Shown one piece after another: positions 1-5,303 of a DNA stretch of 8,758 nt; positions within the stretch are counted from its first letter, which is position 1; the number at the start of each line of letters is the position of its first letter. The stretch comes from Burkholderiales bacterium (GTDB taxonomy: Bacteria > Pseudomonadota > Gammaproteobacteria > Burkholderiales > SG8-39). The stretch is taken from the NCBI GenBank assembly GCA_027457185.1, contig DAIDTN010000231.1, forward strand, positions 1 to 8,758, read 5' to 3'. Both the position numbers and the translations under genes were made by a program. Under the pieces are notes generated by a model. That model was given only the letters and a program-made list of their open reading frames with translations. It did not search any database and was not told the DNA's origin.

Positions 1-724
1 ACTGGAGAAGCTGGCAGACCAATACCAGGGCCGTTTTCTGCTGGCCCGGGTCAATTCCGCCGAACACCCGCAGTTGTCGGCGCAATTCGGCGTGCGCGGC
101 ATTCCCAACGTCAAGGCCTTTGTCGACGGCAAGCTGGCGGACGAATTTACCGGCGCGCTGCCGGAGGCCGGCGTGCGCGACTTCATCGACCGTCTGATTC
201 CAACACCGGGCGAGAAGCTGCGCCGCACCGCGCGCGCTCTCGTGATCCAGGGCGATTTCGACGAAGCCGAGCGTCAGCTGCGCAGTGCGCTCGAACTCGA
301 GCCGGGCAATCACGCGGTGCGGCTGGATCTGGTCGAATTGCTGCTGGCGAAGAACAGCCAGACCGAGGCCGATGCCATGTTCGCGTCGATACCGGAACGC
401 GAGCGGGACGAACGTGCGGAACGGCTCTATGGCGTGCTCGCGCTGTGGAAGCGAAGCCAGCAATTGCCGCCGCTCGAGGAACTGGAGGCGAAGCTCGCCG
501 CCAATCCGGACGACCTGCCCGCGCGCCTCGCGCTGGGCGAGCGCCTGGTCGCCGACAGGCGCTATGAGCCCGCGCTCGCGGCGCTGCTCGAGGTCGTGCG
601 CAGGGACCGCGGCGCCATGCGCACCAGCGCGCGCAAGCTGATGGTCGACGTGTTCAGTCTCGCCGAAGACCGGGCCGATCTGGTGAGTGAGTATCGCATG
701 CTGCTTGCCGGCGCCCTGTACTGA
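1..724 (+). CDS. cnoX: Thioredoxin/TPR co-chaperone, CnoX (YbbN) type, 5' end missing
   Basis: The frame is already open at base 2, so the gene begins upstream; 240 codons are visible. CnoX proteins join an N-terminal thioredoxin fold to C-terminal TPR-like helices. They hold unfolding proteins under oxidative stress and protect cysteines by forming mixed disulfides in the cytoplasm. The visible start is the second half of a thioredoxin fold: a beta strand (FLLARVNSA), then VRGIPNVKAF with the conserved cis-proline, then FVDGK. The active-site CxxC or SxxC lies before the window, so it cannot be judged whether this is a redox-active thioredoxin. From about visible residue 75 the protein is helical and TPR-like (GDFDEAERQLRSALELEPGN; PDDLPARLALGERLVADRRY). 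The TTG at 74 is an internal codon, not a start, because the thioredoxin fold extends upstream of it. The family call is firm; the exact orthology is less so. Confidence 0.88.
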   Translation, partial: LEKLADQYQGRFLLARVNSAEHPQLSAQFGVRGIPNVKAFVDGKLADEFTGALPEAGVRDFIDRLIPTPGEKLRRTARALVIQGDFDEAERQLRSALELEPGNHAVRLDLVELLLAKNSQTEADAMFASIPERERDERAERLYGVLALWKRSQQLPPLEELEAKLAANPDDLPARLALGERLVADRRYEPALAALLEVVRRDRGAMRTSARKLMVDVFSLAEDRADLVSEYRMLLAGALY

Positions 725-799
725 GCGGCAGCGCCGAAGCGCGGGCGCGATGGCCCGGTCCTCGTTTGATGCATATCATAGGGTTGTCGGTGCAGCTCG

Positions 800-813
800 G
801 TAACCTAGGTTAC
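800..813. repeat. Perfect 14-bp palindrome, possible operator
   Basis: GTAACCTAGGTTAC reads identically on both strands and has no spacer. It lies about 160 bases upstream of the YgaP-like gene and 76 bases after the CnoX gene. Length and symmetry fit a binding site for a dimeric regulator, but I do not recognise the motif and no regulator gene adjoins it. No convincing -10/-35 pair is visible around it. Confidence 0.4.
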
Positions 814-838
814 ATACCCTTCACCGGATTGCCGCTAG

Positions 839-872
839 AATCTCGGCCAGAATCATTCGAGATTTGGCCAGA
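839..872. repeat. Inverted repeat overlapping a 21-bp-spaced direct repeat
   Basis: AATCTCG (839-845) is matched by its exact reverse complement CGAGATT (858-864) across a 12-base gap. Overlapping this, GGCCAGA occurs at 845-851 and again at 866-872, which is 21 bases or two helical turns apart. The pair sits 100-135 bases before the YgaP-like start, where a regulator site or leader structure could lie. The function is unknown; the repeats are short enough to arise by chance. Confidence 0.3.
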
Positions 873-974
873 CTGAGCTCCGCGTTTGCCGGCGCGGGCG
901 GCTGATTTGAATCCAGCGCCTGCCGAATCCACATCCGATTCTGATCAATACAACCGACTGAAAGGGGCTTTACC

Positions 975-1196
975 ATGATCGTCAACGATCTGATTCACGT
1001 TTTCGCTGGAATCTTCATCTTGTTGTCGCTCGCGCTGGGCGTGCCGGCGAGCCCGATCTTCCTAAGCAGCTACTGGCTGTGGTTCACGGTTTTCGTCGGA
1101 GCCAACCTGCTGCAGTCCGGCTTCACCGGATTTTGCCCGCTGGGGATGATCCTGAGGAAACTGGGCGTGAAGGAAAGCTGCGCGGTCGCCCGCTGA
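975..1196 (+). CDS. Small YgaP-type (DUF2892) inner-membrane protein
   Basis: The 73-residue protein matches the YgaP transmembrane family (DUF2892). Two hydrophobic segments are visible, about residues 5-23 (LIHVFAGIFILLSLALG) and 33-58, and the second carries the family signature NLLQSGFTGFCPL with Cys54 at the membrane face. In E. coli YgaP the same membrane domain is fused to a rhodanese and takes part in sulfur transfer; here it stands alone, with a rhodanese on a separate gene nearby (the DedA fusion). The start is well supported: AAAGGGG at 961-967 lies seven bases before the ATG. A second Cys (Cys69) lies near the C-terminus. The biochemical role of stand-alone DUF2892 proteins is not settled; a part in sulfane-sulfur handling is inferred from YgaP and the neighbourhood. 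Confidence 0.85.
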   Translation: MIVNDLIHVFAGIFILLSLALGVPASPIFLSSYWLWFTVFVGANLLQSGFTGFCPLGMILRKLGVKESCAVAR

Positions 1197-1329
1197 ACCT
1201 GCAGCGCAACGGCGGACATGGCGGCGCTGCCTGCCGTGGAGGACGCGACAGAACGCAGACCGGCGTCGGCGGGCATTGCATCCAAAACATTTGCCGGAAC
1301 CAAATCGCAGTTCCCACACACCAACCCAG

Positions 1330-1353
1330 GTGCTTGACGATGCCGTTAAGCAC
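1330..1353. terminator. 10-bp stem with 4-base loop, possible terminator
   Basis: GTGCTTGACG (1330-1339) pairs with CGTTAAGCAC (1344-1353) over ten base pairs, one of them a G-T wobble, closing an ATGC loop. A moderately T-rich stretch (TGCTGTTTCTC) follows on the plus strand. It lies 133 bases after the YgaP-like stop and 77 bases before the DsrE start, so it could end the first transcript. The T-run is interrupted, so factor-independent termination is uncertain. The rest of the gap 1197-1430 shows nothing I can name. Confidence 0.4.
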
Positions 1354-1430
1354 TGCTGTTTCTCTCGAACGGGACGCGAACCTTCGCGCCTCGCATGTAC
1401 GCTCTATCTAACCGACAAGGATGTAGAAAT

Positions 1431-1985
1431 ATGAATCGAACTCTGGGTTTCTTGGCAATCGCAGCGCTTGGGATGATTGGCTTGCTTCTGCAGGGAGTTC
1501 CATCCGCTGCTTATGCCCAAACCAGTGGCGCAATAGCGGAGAATGCAAAGCCGCCGTTGCAGATTGTCAATCGAACGGGAATTAAAGTGGTGGTTCAAGT
1601 CAATTCTCTCGACACCGTTCCGAACGGCATCGCCAAGCAGGTCCTGGCGGTCAAGAATCTGCATGATCAATATGCCGCTCTTGGCATGAAGCCGGGAAAG
1701 GACTACGAGATTGTTGTGGTCTTCCGCGGTGACGGCGCGCGGTTTTTGTTGACCGATGAGGCGTATGACGCGAAAGTGAAACAGCCGCATCCGAAGGGCA
1801 ATCCCAATCGGACGTTGATCGACGCTTTGCGCCAAGGCGGGGTCAAAATGTACGAATGCGGTGTGGCCATGAGAAAGCTGGGCTATGAACCCAAGGACAT
1901 CCTTCCTTTTAGCCGCATCGTCGTATCCGGCATGGGAGCCTTGGTTGATTTCGAGAAGTCCGGCTACCTGCCGATAACTCCGTAA
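1431..1985 (+). CDS. Exported DsrE/DsrF-family sulfur-relay-like protein
   Basis: This 184-residue protein belongs to the DsrE family, whose cytoplasmic members pass sulfane sulfur on a conserved cysteine. It carries a signal peptide: positive N-terminus, hydrophobic stretch at residues 5-21, and a likely cut after AYA at residue 29, so it should act in the periplasm. The family fold shows in VVVQVNSLDT, in the strand EIVVVFRGDGARFLL, and in MYECGVAM with the candidate active Cys143, followed by the usual LPFSRIVVSGMGALVDF end. I chose the ATG at 1431 because AAGGA lies ten bases before it and it puts the signal peptide at the N-terminus; an in-frame ATG at 1395 would add 12 unlikely residues. 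Base and codon use are visibly less GC-rich than in neighbouring genes, hinting at separate ancestry. Family confident; substrate unknown. Confidence 0.85.
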   Translation: MNRTLGFLAIAALGMIGLLLQGVPSAAYAQTSGAIAENAKPPLQIVNRTGIKVVVQVNSLDTVPNGIAKQVLAVKNLHDQYAALGMKPGKDYEIVVVFRGDGARFLLTDEAYDAKVKQPHPKGNPNRTLIDALRQGGVKMYECGVAMRKLGYEPKDILPFSRIVVSGMGALVDFEKSGYLPITP

Positions 1986-1993
1986 TGAACTAG

Positions 1994-2110
1994 CGCGTAG
2001 CGTCCTGGCTTCGGAGGCATATCCAGAAATGCAAACGCTGCATCGAGGAAAAAATCGCCAGGGGCGAGATCGCCACGCTGACTTCTGCTATCGGAGCGGT
2101 CCTGCAATAG
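1994..2110 (+). pseudogene. Possible remnant of a gene 3' end (39 codons including stop, no start codon)
   Basis: Between the DsrE and TlpA genes one frame stays open from just after a TAG at 1991 to a TAG at 2108. It reads like protein: HIQKCKRCIEEKIARGEI with a C-x2-C pair, then a hydrophobic tail SAIGAVLQ. It contains no ATG, GTG or TTG, so it cannot be translated on its own. It may be the C-terminal scar of a gene displaced when the DsrE gene arrived, or chance. I do not recognise the family. Confidence 0.15.
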
Positions 2111-2117
2111 GCGCGGC

Positions 2118-2945
2118 ATGCTGACCGTGAATCTGGGTCCTCTCTCCATGCCGATTGCCGTGATCCTGACCTTGGTGGCGCTGCTGGTTGCGGCGGGAGT
2201 CGGTTTTCAGGTCGGGCGCGCTCAGAAAACGGGGATAGGTCATGTCCTGACCGACATGCTGCTCGCCGGCGTGCTGCTGGCGCGCGTTGCCTTTGTCGCC
2301 ATCTGGTTCGACGCTTACCGCATTTCGCCCTGGTCAATGCTCGATATCCGTGACGGCGGCTTCTCCCCATGGGCCGGTATGGCGGCGGCCTTGCTGGTGG
2401 CGATCTGGCACGGCTGGCACAAAGCGGCAGTACGCAAACCGCTGATCCTCGGCTTGGCGGCAGGGGCGATTGTCTGGGGAGGGACGTTTACTGCGATACG
2501 CATGATGCAGAATACGACCCTGCCCAAGGTACCGTTGACGACGCTTGCGGGCGAACCGGCAGATCTCACCCGGTTGGCTGCCGGCGAACCGCTGGTCGTC
2601 AATATGTGGGCTACCTGGTGTCCTCCCTGCCGTCGCGAACTGCCGACGCTCGCCGCCGCGCAAAAGCTGGAACACGGCGTGCGCTTTGTCTTCGCCGACC
2701 AAGGCGAAGATGCGCGCACGGTGCAGCGCTATCTCGGCGCCGCCTCCCTCGAACTCGATAACGTAGTGCTTGACGCGGGCGCCAGGATGGGCCGCGCGGT
2801 CGGCTCGGGCGGCTTGCCAACCACTCTTTTTTACGACGCAAACGGACGGCTCGTGGATACTCACGTGGGCCAGCTAACGGCAGGCTCGCTGGCAAGCAAA
2901 TTAGACCGGCTGCGTGCGCGCAGCGGCCCCACCAACCAGGAGTAA
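2118..2945 (+). CDS. Membrane-anchored TlpA-family thiol-disulfide reductase with polytopic N-terminus
   Basis: The 275-residue protein has about four membrane segments in its first 127 residues (roughly 12-30, 45-64, 84-97 and 109-127), then a periplasmic thioredoxin-like domain. That domain carries WATWCPPCRRE, with redox cysteines 168 and 171, and the cis-proline loop GGLPTTLF (Pro234), both typical of TlpA/ResA reductases. Such proteins reduce disulfides outside the cytoplasmic membrane, for example in cytochrome c maturation or in keeping another Dsb protein reduced. The membrane part (DMLLAGVLLARVAFV, then DIRDGGFSPWAG) resembles part of prolipoprotein diacylglyceryl transferase but lacks the family's HGG motif, so it is probably not an acyltransferase. 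An in-frame stop at 2079 limits upstream extension. No strong ribosome site precedes the ATG; an in-frame ATG at 2148 is an alternative. DsbG follows after seven bases, so DsbG is the likely partner. Confidence 0.87.
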   Translation: MLTVNLGPLSMPIAVILTLVALLVAAGVGFQVGRAQKTGIGHVLTDMLLAGVLLARVAFVAIWFDAYRISPWSMLDIRDGGFSPWAGMAAALLVAIWHGWHKAAVRKPLILGLAAGAIVWGGTFTAIRMMQNTTLPKVPLTTLAGEPADLTRLAAGEPLVVNMWATWCPPCRRELPTLAAAQKLEHGVRFVFADQGEDARTVQRYLGAASLELDNVVLDAGARMGRAVGSGGLPTTLFYDANGRLVDTHVGQLTAGSLASKLDRLRARSGPTNQE

Positions 2946-2952
2946 ATCACCG

Positions 2953-3720
2953 ATGATCAAAAAAGCAGTCGTTCCATTTGCCGTCTTGTTTGCCTTGCTC
3001 GGCATGACCCTAGGCGCACAGGCGAAAGACTGGCCGGCGCCGATCAAGGCGCTCGAATCCCAGGGCGTCGAGGTGATCGGGACTTTCGCCGCGCCGGGCG
3101 GGCTGATCGGCTATGCCGGCATGATCGAGCAGCATCCTTTGGCCATCTACCTGACCGCCGACGGCAAACACGCGATCGTCGGCACGCTGATCGACGCAAA
3201 AGGGAAGAACCTGAGCCGGAAACCGCTCGACAGGCTGGTCAGCAAACCCATGACCGCGAAAATCTGGAACCGGCTGGAGAAGAGCACCTGGATTGCCGAT
3301 GGCAGCAAGAGTGCCGCGCGCGTCGTCTACGTTTTTACCGATCCGAACTGCCCCTATTGCAATAAGTTCTGGAACGATGCCCGCCCCTGGATCAGGACCG
3401 GCAAGGTGCAGTTGCGCCATGTCATCGTTGCCATCCTCACGGACACCAGCGCGGGCAAGGCGGCGGCCCTGCTCACTGCCAGGGATCCGCAAGCCGCGCT
3501 GACCGAGCACGAACGCGATCGGGCCGACGGCGGCGTGAAGCCTCTGGCCCAGATATCGGCGACAGTGCGCGCACAGCTCGACGCCAATCAGAAATTGATG
3601 GAGCAGCTCGGGAGCTCCGCGACCCCGACTATCTTGTACAAGGATGCCGGCGGCAAGCTGCAAAAGCGTGAAGGCGCGCCTTCGGCCGAGATGCTGACTG
3701 AAATTCTTGGCCCGCGCTGA
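2953..3720 (+). CDS. dsbG: Periplasmic thiol:disulfide interchange protein DsbG
   Basis: At 255 residues it is close to E. coli DsbG. A signal peptide is clear (MIKK, hydrophobic 5-20, cut after AQA at 24). Residues 25-95 look like the DsbC/DsbG dimerisation domain (APIKALESQGVEVIG; HPLAIYLTADGKH). The thioredoxin-fold catalytic domain begins about 122 and has FTDPNCPYCNKFW, with cysteines 133 and 136 in the CPYC motif typical of DsbG, and the Thr-cisPro pair at 224-225. DsbG proteins reduce sulfenylated single cysteines and isomerise disulfides in the periplasm, and need a membrane thiol donor. The start at 2953 is preferred because AGGAG, overlapping the end of the TlpA gene, lies about ten bases before it and the signal peptide starts there; the frame extends upstream to 2914 without a better start. 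Translation looks coupled to the TlpA gene. No DsbD gene is seen, so TlpA may supply electrons. Confidence 0.9.
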   Translation: MIKKAVVPFAVLFALLGMTLGAQAKDWPAPIKALESQGVEVIGTFAAPGGLIGYAGMIEQHPLAIYLTADGKHAIVGTLIDAKGKNLSRKPLDRLVSKPMTAKIWNRLEKSTWIADGSKSAARVVYVFTDPNCPYCNKFWNDARPWIRTGKVQLRHVIVAILTDTSAGKAAALLTARDPQAALTEHERDRADGGVKPLAQISATVRAQLDANQKLMEQLGSSATPTILYKDAGGKLQKREGAPSAEMLTEILGPR

Positions 3721-3737
3721 ACCTGAAGAGGTCGGGC

Positions 3738-3760
3738 AGCGCGACGCAGGATGCCGCGCT
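3738..3760. terminator. Weak inverted repeat between convergent genes
   Basis: AGCGCG (3738-3743) and CGCGCT (3755-3760) can form a six-pair stem with an 11-base loop, between the stop of dsbG and the stop of the convergent DedA-rhodanese gene. It overlaps that gene's TAG. No T-run follows on either strand, so a terminator role rests mainly on its position. Confidence 0.25.
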
Positions 3761-4685
3761 AGCGTTCGATCGCATAGCCTGCGGCGATCCAGGCGTCGAT
3801 GCCGCCATGCAGGGGTCGGACGCGTGAATAGCCTTGCTGGATCAGGCGTTTTGCGATGAGTGCGGACGAAGCTTCATTAGGGCAGGCGCAGTAGACGATC
3901 ACTTCCCCGGTGGCGGATTGTTTTGGAGTCGCGTCGCCGAAGGTCTGCGCATCGATGGAGATCGCGCCGGGAATGCGACCATCCTGTCCTTGGGCGAGCG
4001 GTGAGCGCACATCGAGAATTATCGGCAGTTCGCCGCGGTCGAGCAGACCGTGCAGTTCCTCGACCGAGATTCGCGCCATGCGCAGCTGCCGGTAAAAGCG
4101 CTGGCGCTGCCACCACTTCAGCAGGACAATCAAGGCGAACGCGGCGATTATAGCCAGCAGGCCCCACTTGCCGAGCTGACCAAGGACGTCGATCACGTCG
4201 TTGATCGCATCGCGAAAGACCACGCCGAGCGCCACCGCGAGCCCCGCCCAGAACAGGGCTCCGAACGCGTCATACAACAGAAACACCCACAGCCGGGTTC
4301 CGATTGACCCGGCCAGCGCCGTCGCAACAGCGGCGAATCCGGGAATGAACTTCGCGACCAGCAGCGACGGCGCGCCCCAGCGGATGTAGATCAACTCGGT
4401 CTGGCGTACGCAAGAATCCGGGGACAGGGAGATGCGGCAAAGCGTCCGCAGCACCGGACGTCCAAGCCGCGATCCGGCAAAATACCAGCCCAAGTCAGCT
4501 GTCATCGCCGCAGCGACCGCAGCGAGCAGCAATTCGGAAATGGTGTAATTTGCGTGCGCGATAAGTGCGCCGGCGACGATCAGCGTCGGATACGCCGGCA
4601 GCGGAATGCCCGCCTGCTCGCCGAGCACATGCAGAAAAACGAAGGAAAGTCCGTACTGTTCGATCAGGGATACGAGTTGCTGCAT
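3759..4685 (-). CDS. DedA-family membrane protein fused to a C-terminal rhodanese domain
   Basis: Residues 1-190 form a DedA (SNARE-associated) membrane domain: GEQAGIPLPAYPTL near the N-terminus, DLGWYFAGSRLGRPVL at 64-79, KFIPGFAAVATALAG at 112-126, and several hydrophobic helices. DedA proteins take part in membrane homeostasis and probably lipid or ion transport. Residues 205-308 form a single rhodanese domain: ILDVRSPLAQGQDGRIPGA, then VIVYCACPNEAS with the catalytic Cys266 followed by Cys268, and the ending LHGGIDAWIAAGY. Rhodaneses carry sulfane sulfur as a persulfide on this cysteine; the domain should face the cytoplasm after the last helix. DedA-rhodanese fusions are known, so the architecture is not new, though its purpose is. 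The gene follows the OsmC gene by 29 bases and is probably co-transcribed with it. No clear Shine-Dalgarno precedes the ATG. Confidence 0.92.
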   Translation of the reverse strand: MQQLVSLIEQYGLSFVFLHVLGEQAGIPLPAYPTLIVAGALIAHANYTISELLLAAVAAAMTADLGWYFAGSRLGRPVLRTLCRISLSPDSCVRQTELIYIRWGAPSLLVAKFIPGFAAVATALAGSIGTRLWVFLLYDAFGALFWAGLAVALGVVFRDAINDVIDVLGQLGKWGLLAIIAAFALIVLLKWWQRQRFYRQLRMARISVEELHGLLDRGELPIILDVRSPLAQGQDGRIPGAISIDAQTFGDATPKQSATGEVIVYCACPNEASSALIAKRLIQQGYSRVRPLHGGIDAWIAAGYAIER

Positions 4686-4714
4686 GGATTTTGGAGCACG
4701 CCGGCGCGCGGTGA

Positions 4715-5158
4715 TTACTTCAGGCGCAGGCCGTCGCTGTCGTAGACCTCGACCGTCACGGGTATGCCTTGGCGCACGCTCTGGCCGACGGTGCAGAACT
4801 CCTCGAATTGTTCCAGCGCGCGGTCGAGATGGGCGAGGCTGGATCCGGCGGCGCCGAGGGTCAGCTTTACGTTGATGTTCTGTACCCGCAGGCGATTCTC
4901 CGCGTTGCGGTCGATCGTCGCTGCCACCATAGTCCGGATCGGCTCCGGATGCTGTTTGAATTTGCGAATGGCGAACAACAAGCTGTCCGACATGCAGTTG
5001 CCGACGGCGGCGGCGAGCAAATGCGTTGGATTGGGACCGGAGCCGCCGCCCAGCGGCGGCGTTTCGTCGCCATAAAGGACCGGGATGCCACCGCCAAAAT
5101 CAATCGCAAAGCGGAAGTCCGTCTCCTGCCGCAGGTCAACGGTAACTACGTGCGCCAT
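4715..5158 (-). CDS. OsmC-family peroxidase-like protein
   Basis: The 147-residue protein has the OsmC/Ohr fold signature: GGGSGPNPTHLLAAAVGNC with Cys55 at the start of the central helix, and EFCTVGQSVRQGIPV with Cys122. In Ohr and OsmC these two cysteines reduce organic hydroperoxides, and some homologues act on persulfides. The sequence around Cys122 departs from typical Ohr, so I call it a general OsmC-family member and leave the substrate open. The start is firm: AAGGAG (plus-strand positions 5167-5172) lies eight bases before the ATG. It heads the minus-strand operon, with the DedA-rhodanese gene behind it. A perfect hairpin and the shared repressor operator lie in its leader and promoter, so it should respond to the CsoR-family repressor encoded divergently. 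Confidence 0.88.
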   Translation of the reverse strand: MAHVVTVDLRQETDFRFAIDFGGGIPVLYGDETPPLGGGSGPNPTHLLAAAVGNCMSDSLLFAIRKFKQHPEPIRTMVAATIDRNAENRLRVQNINVKLTLGAAGSSLAHLDRALEQFEEFCTVGQSVRQGIPVTVEVYDSDGLRLK

Positions 5159-5180
5159 GAAATTATCTCCTTGGGGGTGG

Positions 5181-5205
5181 GGCCGAATCGTTGTGCGATT
5201 CGGCC
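5181..5205 (-). promoter_or_regulatory. Perfect 10-bp hairpin in the OsmC leader
   Basis: GGCCGAATCG (5181-5190) and its exact reverse complement CGATTCGGCC (5196-5205) enclose a five-base loop. The predicted minus-strand transcript would begin near 5218, so the hairpin falls inside the OsmC mRNA leader and ends eight bases before the ribosome site. It could stabilise the message, limit ribosome access, or bind a protein as DNA. No T-run follows, so it is not a normal terminator. Confidence 0.6.
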
Positions 5206-5216
5206 GGAAATATCCG

Positions 5217-5245
5217 TTGCATATATACTACCCCCAGTATAGAAT
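5217..5245 (+). promoter_or_regulatory. Predicted promoter of the CsoR-family operon
   Basis: TTGCAT (5217-5222) and TAGAAT (5240-5245) are separated by exactly 17 bases. The -10 matches the sigma-70 consensus at five of six positions and the -35 at three. Transcription would start near 5252, about 50 bases before the repressor's ATG. The G-tract operator fills the spacer, as expected for a repressed promoter. Predicted by eye only. Confidence 0.55.
5225..5240. promoter_or_regulatory. CsoR/RcnR-type G-tract operator
   Basis: The plus strand reads ATACTACCCCCAGTAT: five-base inverted arms ATACT/AGTAT around a C-tract. The other strand contains TACT-GGGGG-T-AGTA, which closely fits the type 1 site of the CsoR/RcnR family (TACT, a run of G, one base, AGTA; RcnR commonly uses six G). 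It lies 63 bases upstream of a gene of exactly this repressor family, so autoregulation is the natural reading. The same site lies within the divergent OsmC promoter. Confidence 0.8.
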
Positions 5246-5253
5246 CAGGTCAA
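5225..5253 (-). promoter_or_regulatory. Predicted promoter of the OsmC / DedA-rhodanese operon
   Basis: On the minus strand TTGACC (plus positions 5253-5248) is followed after 17 bases by TAGTAT (5230-5225). The start would be near 5218, giving a leader of about 60 bases. This promoter overlaps the plus-strand one almost completely and shares its operator, so the two may also compete for RNA polymerase. Predicted by eye only. Confidence 0.5.
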
Positions 5254-5303
5254 GAGTTGTACGCTCCGGAGAGTGAAATAACCAGGCTTGAAAAGGACAC
5301 CGG

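Larger units (their letters stand above)
769..876 (+). other. Unsupported 35-codon open frame in the gap after the CnoX gene
   Basis: The gap 725-974 holds no convincing gene. This is the longest ATG-initiated frame I found in it. It has no Shine-Dalgarno sequence (the bases before it are CCGGTCCTCGTTTG), its product matches no family I recognise, and it runs straight through the palindrome and repeats described separately. I read the stretch as regulatory or spacer DNA rather than coding. Confidence 0.08.

Noticed and set aside
1395..1430. Upstream ATG for the DsrE gene
   Set aside because: It lacks a ribosome site and would put 12 polar residues before the signal peptide; the ATG at 1431 has AAGGA.
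2914..2952. Upstream start for dsbG within the TlpA gene
   Set aside because: It would place an Arg/Pro-rich stretch before an otherwise standard signal peptide; AGGAG fits the ATG at 2953.
3010..3663. 217-codon minus-strand open frame opposite dsbG
   Set aside because: DsbG carries signal peptide, CPYC and cis-Pro on the plus strand; the antisense reading is a shadow.
5167..5180. Second G-rich tract (GGGGGTGGGG on the plus strand) as another CsoR-type operator
   Set aside because: It has no TACT/AGTA arms and overlaps the OsmC ribosome site region; one G-run is not enough.
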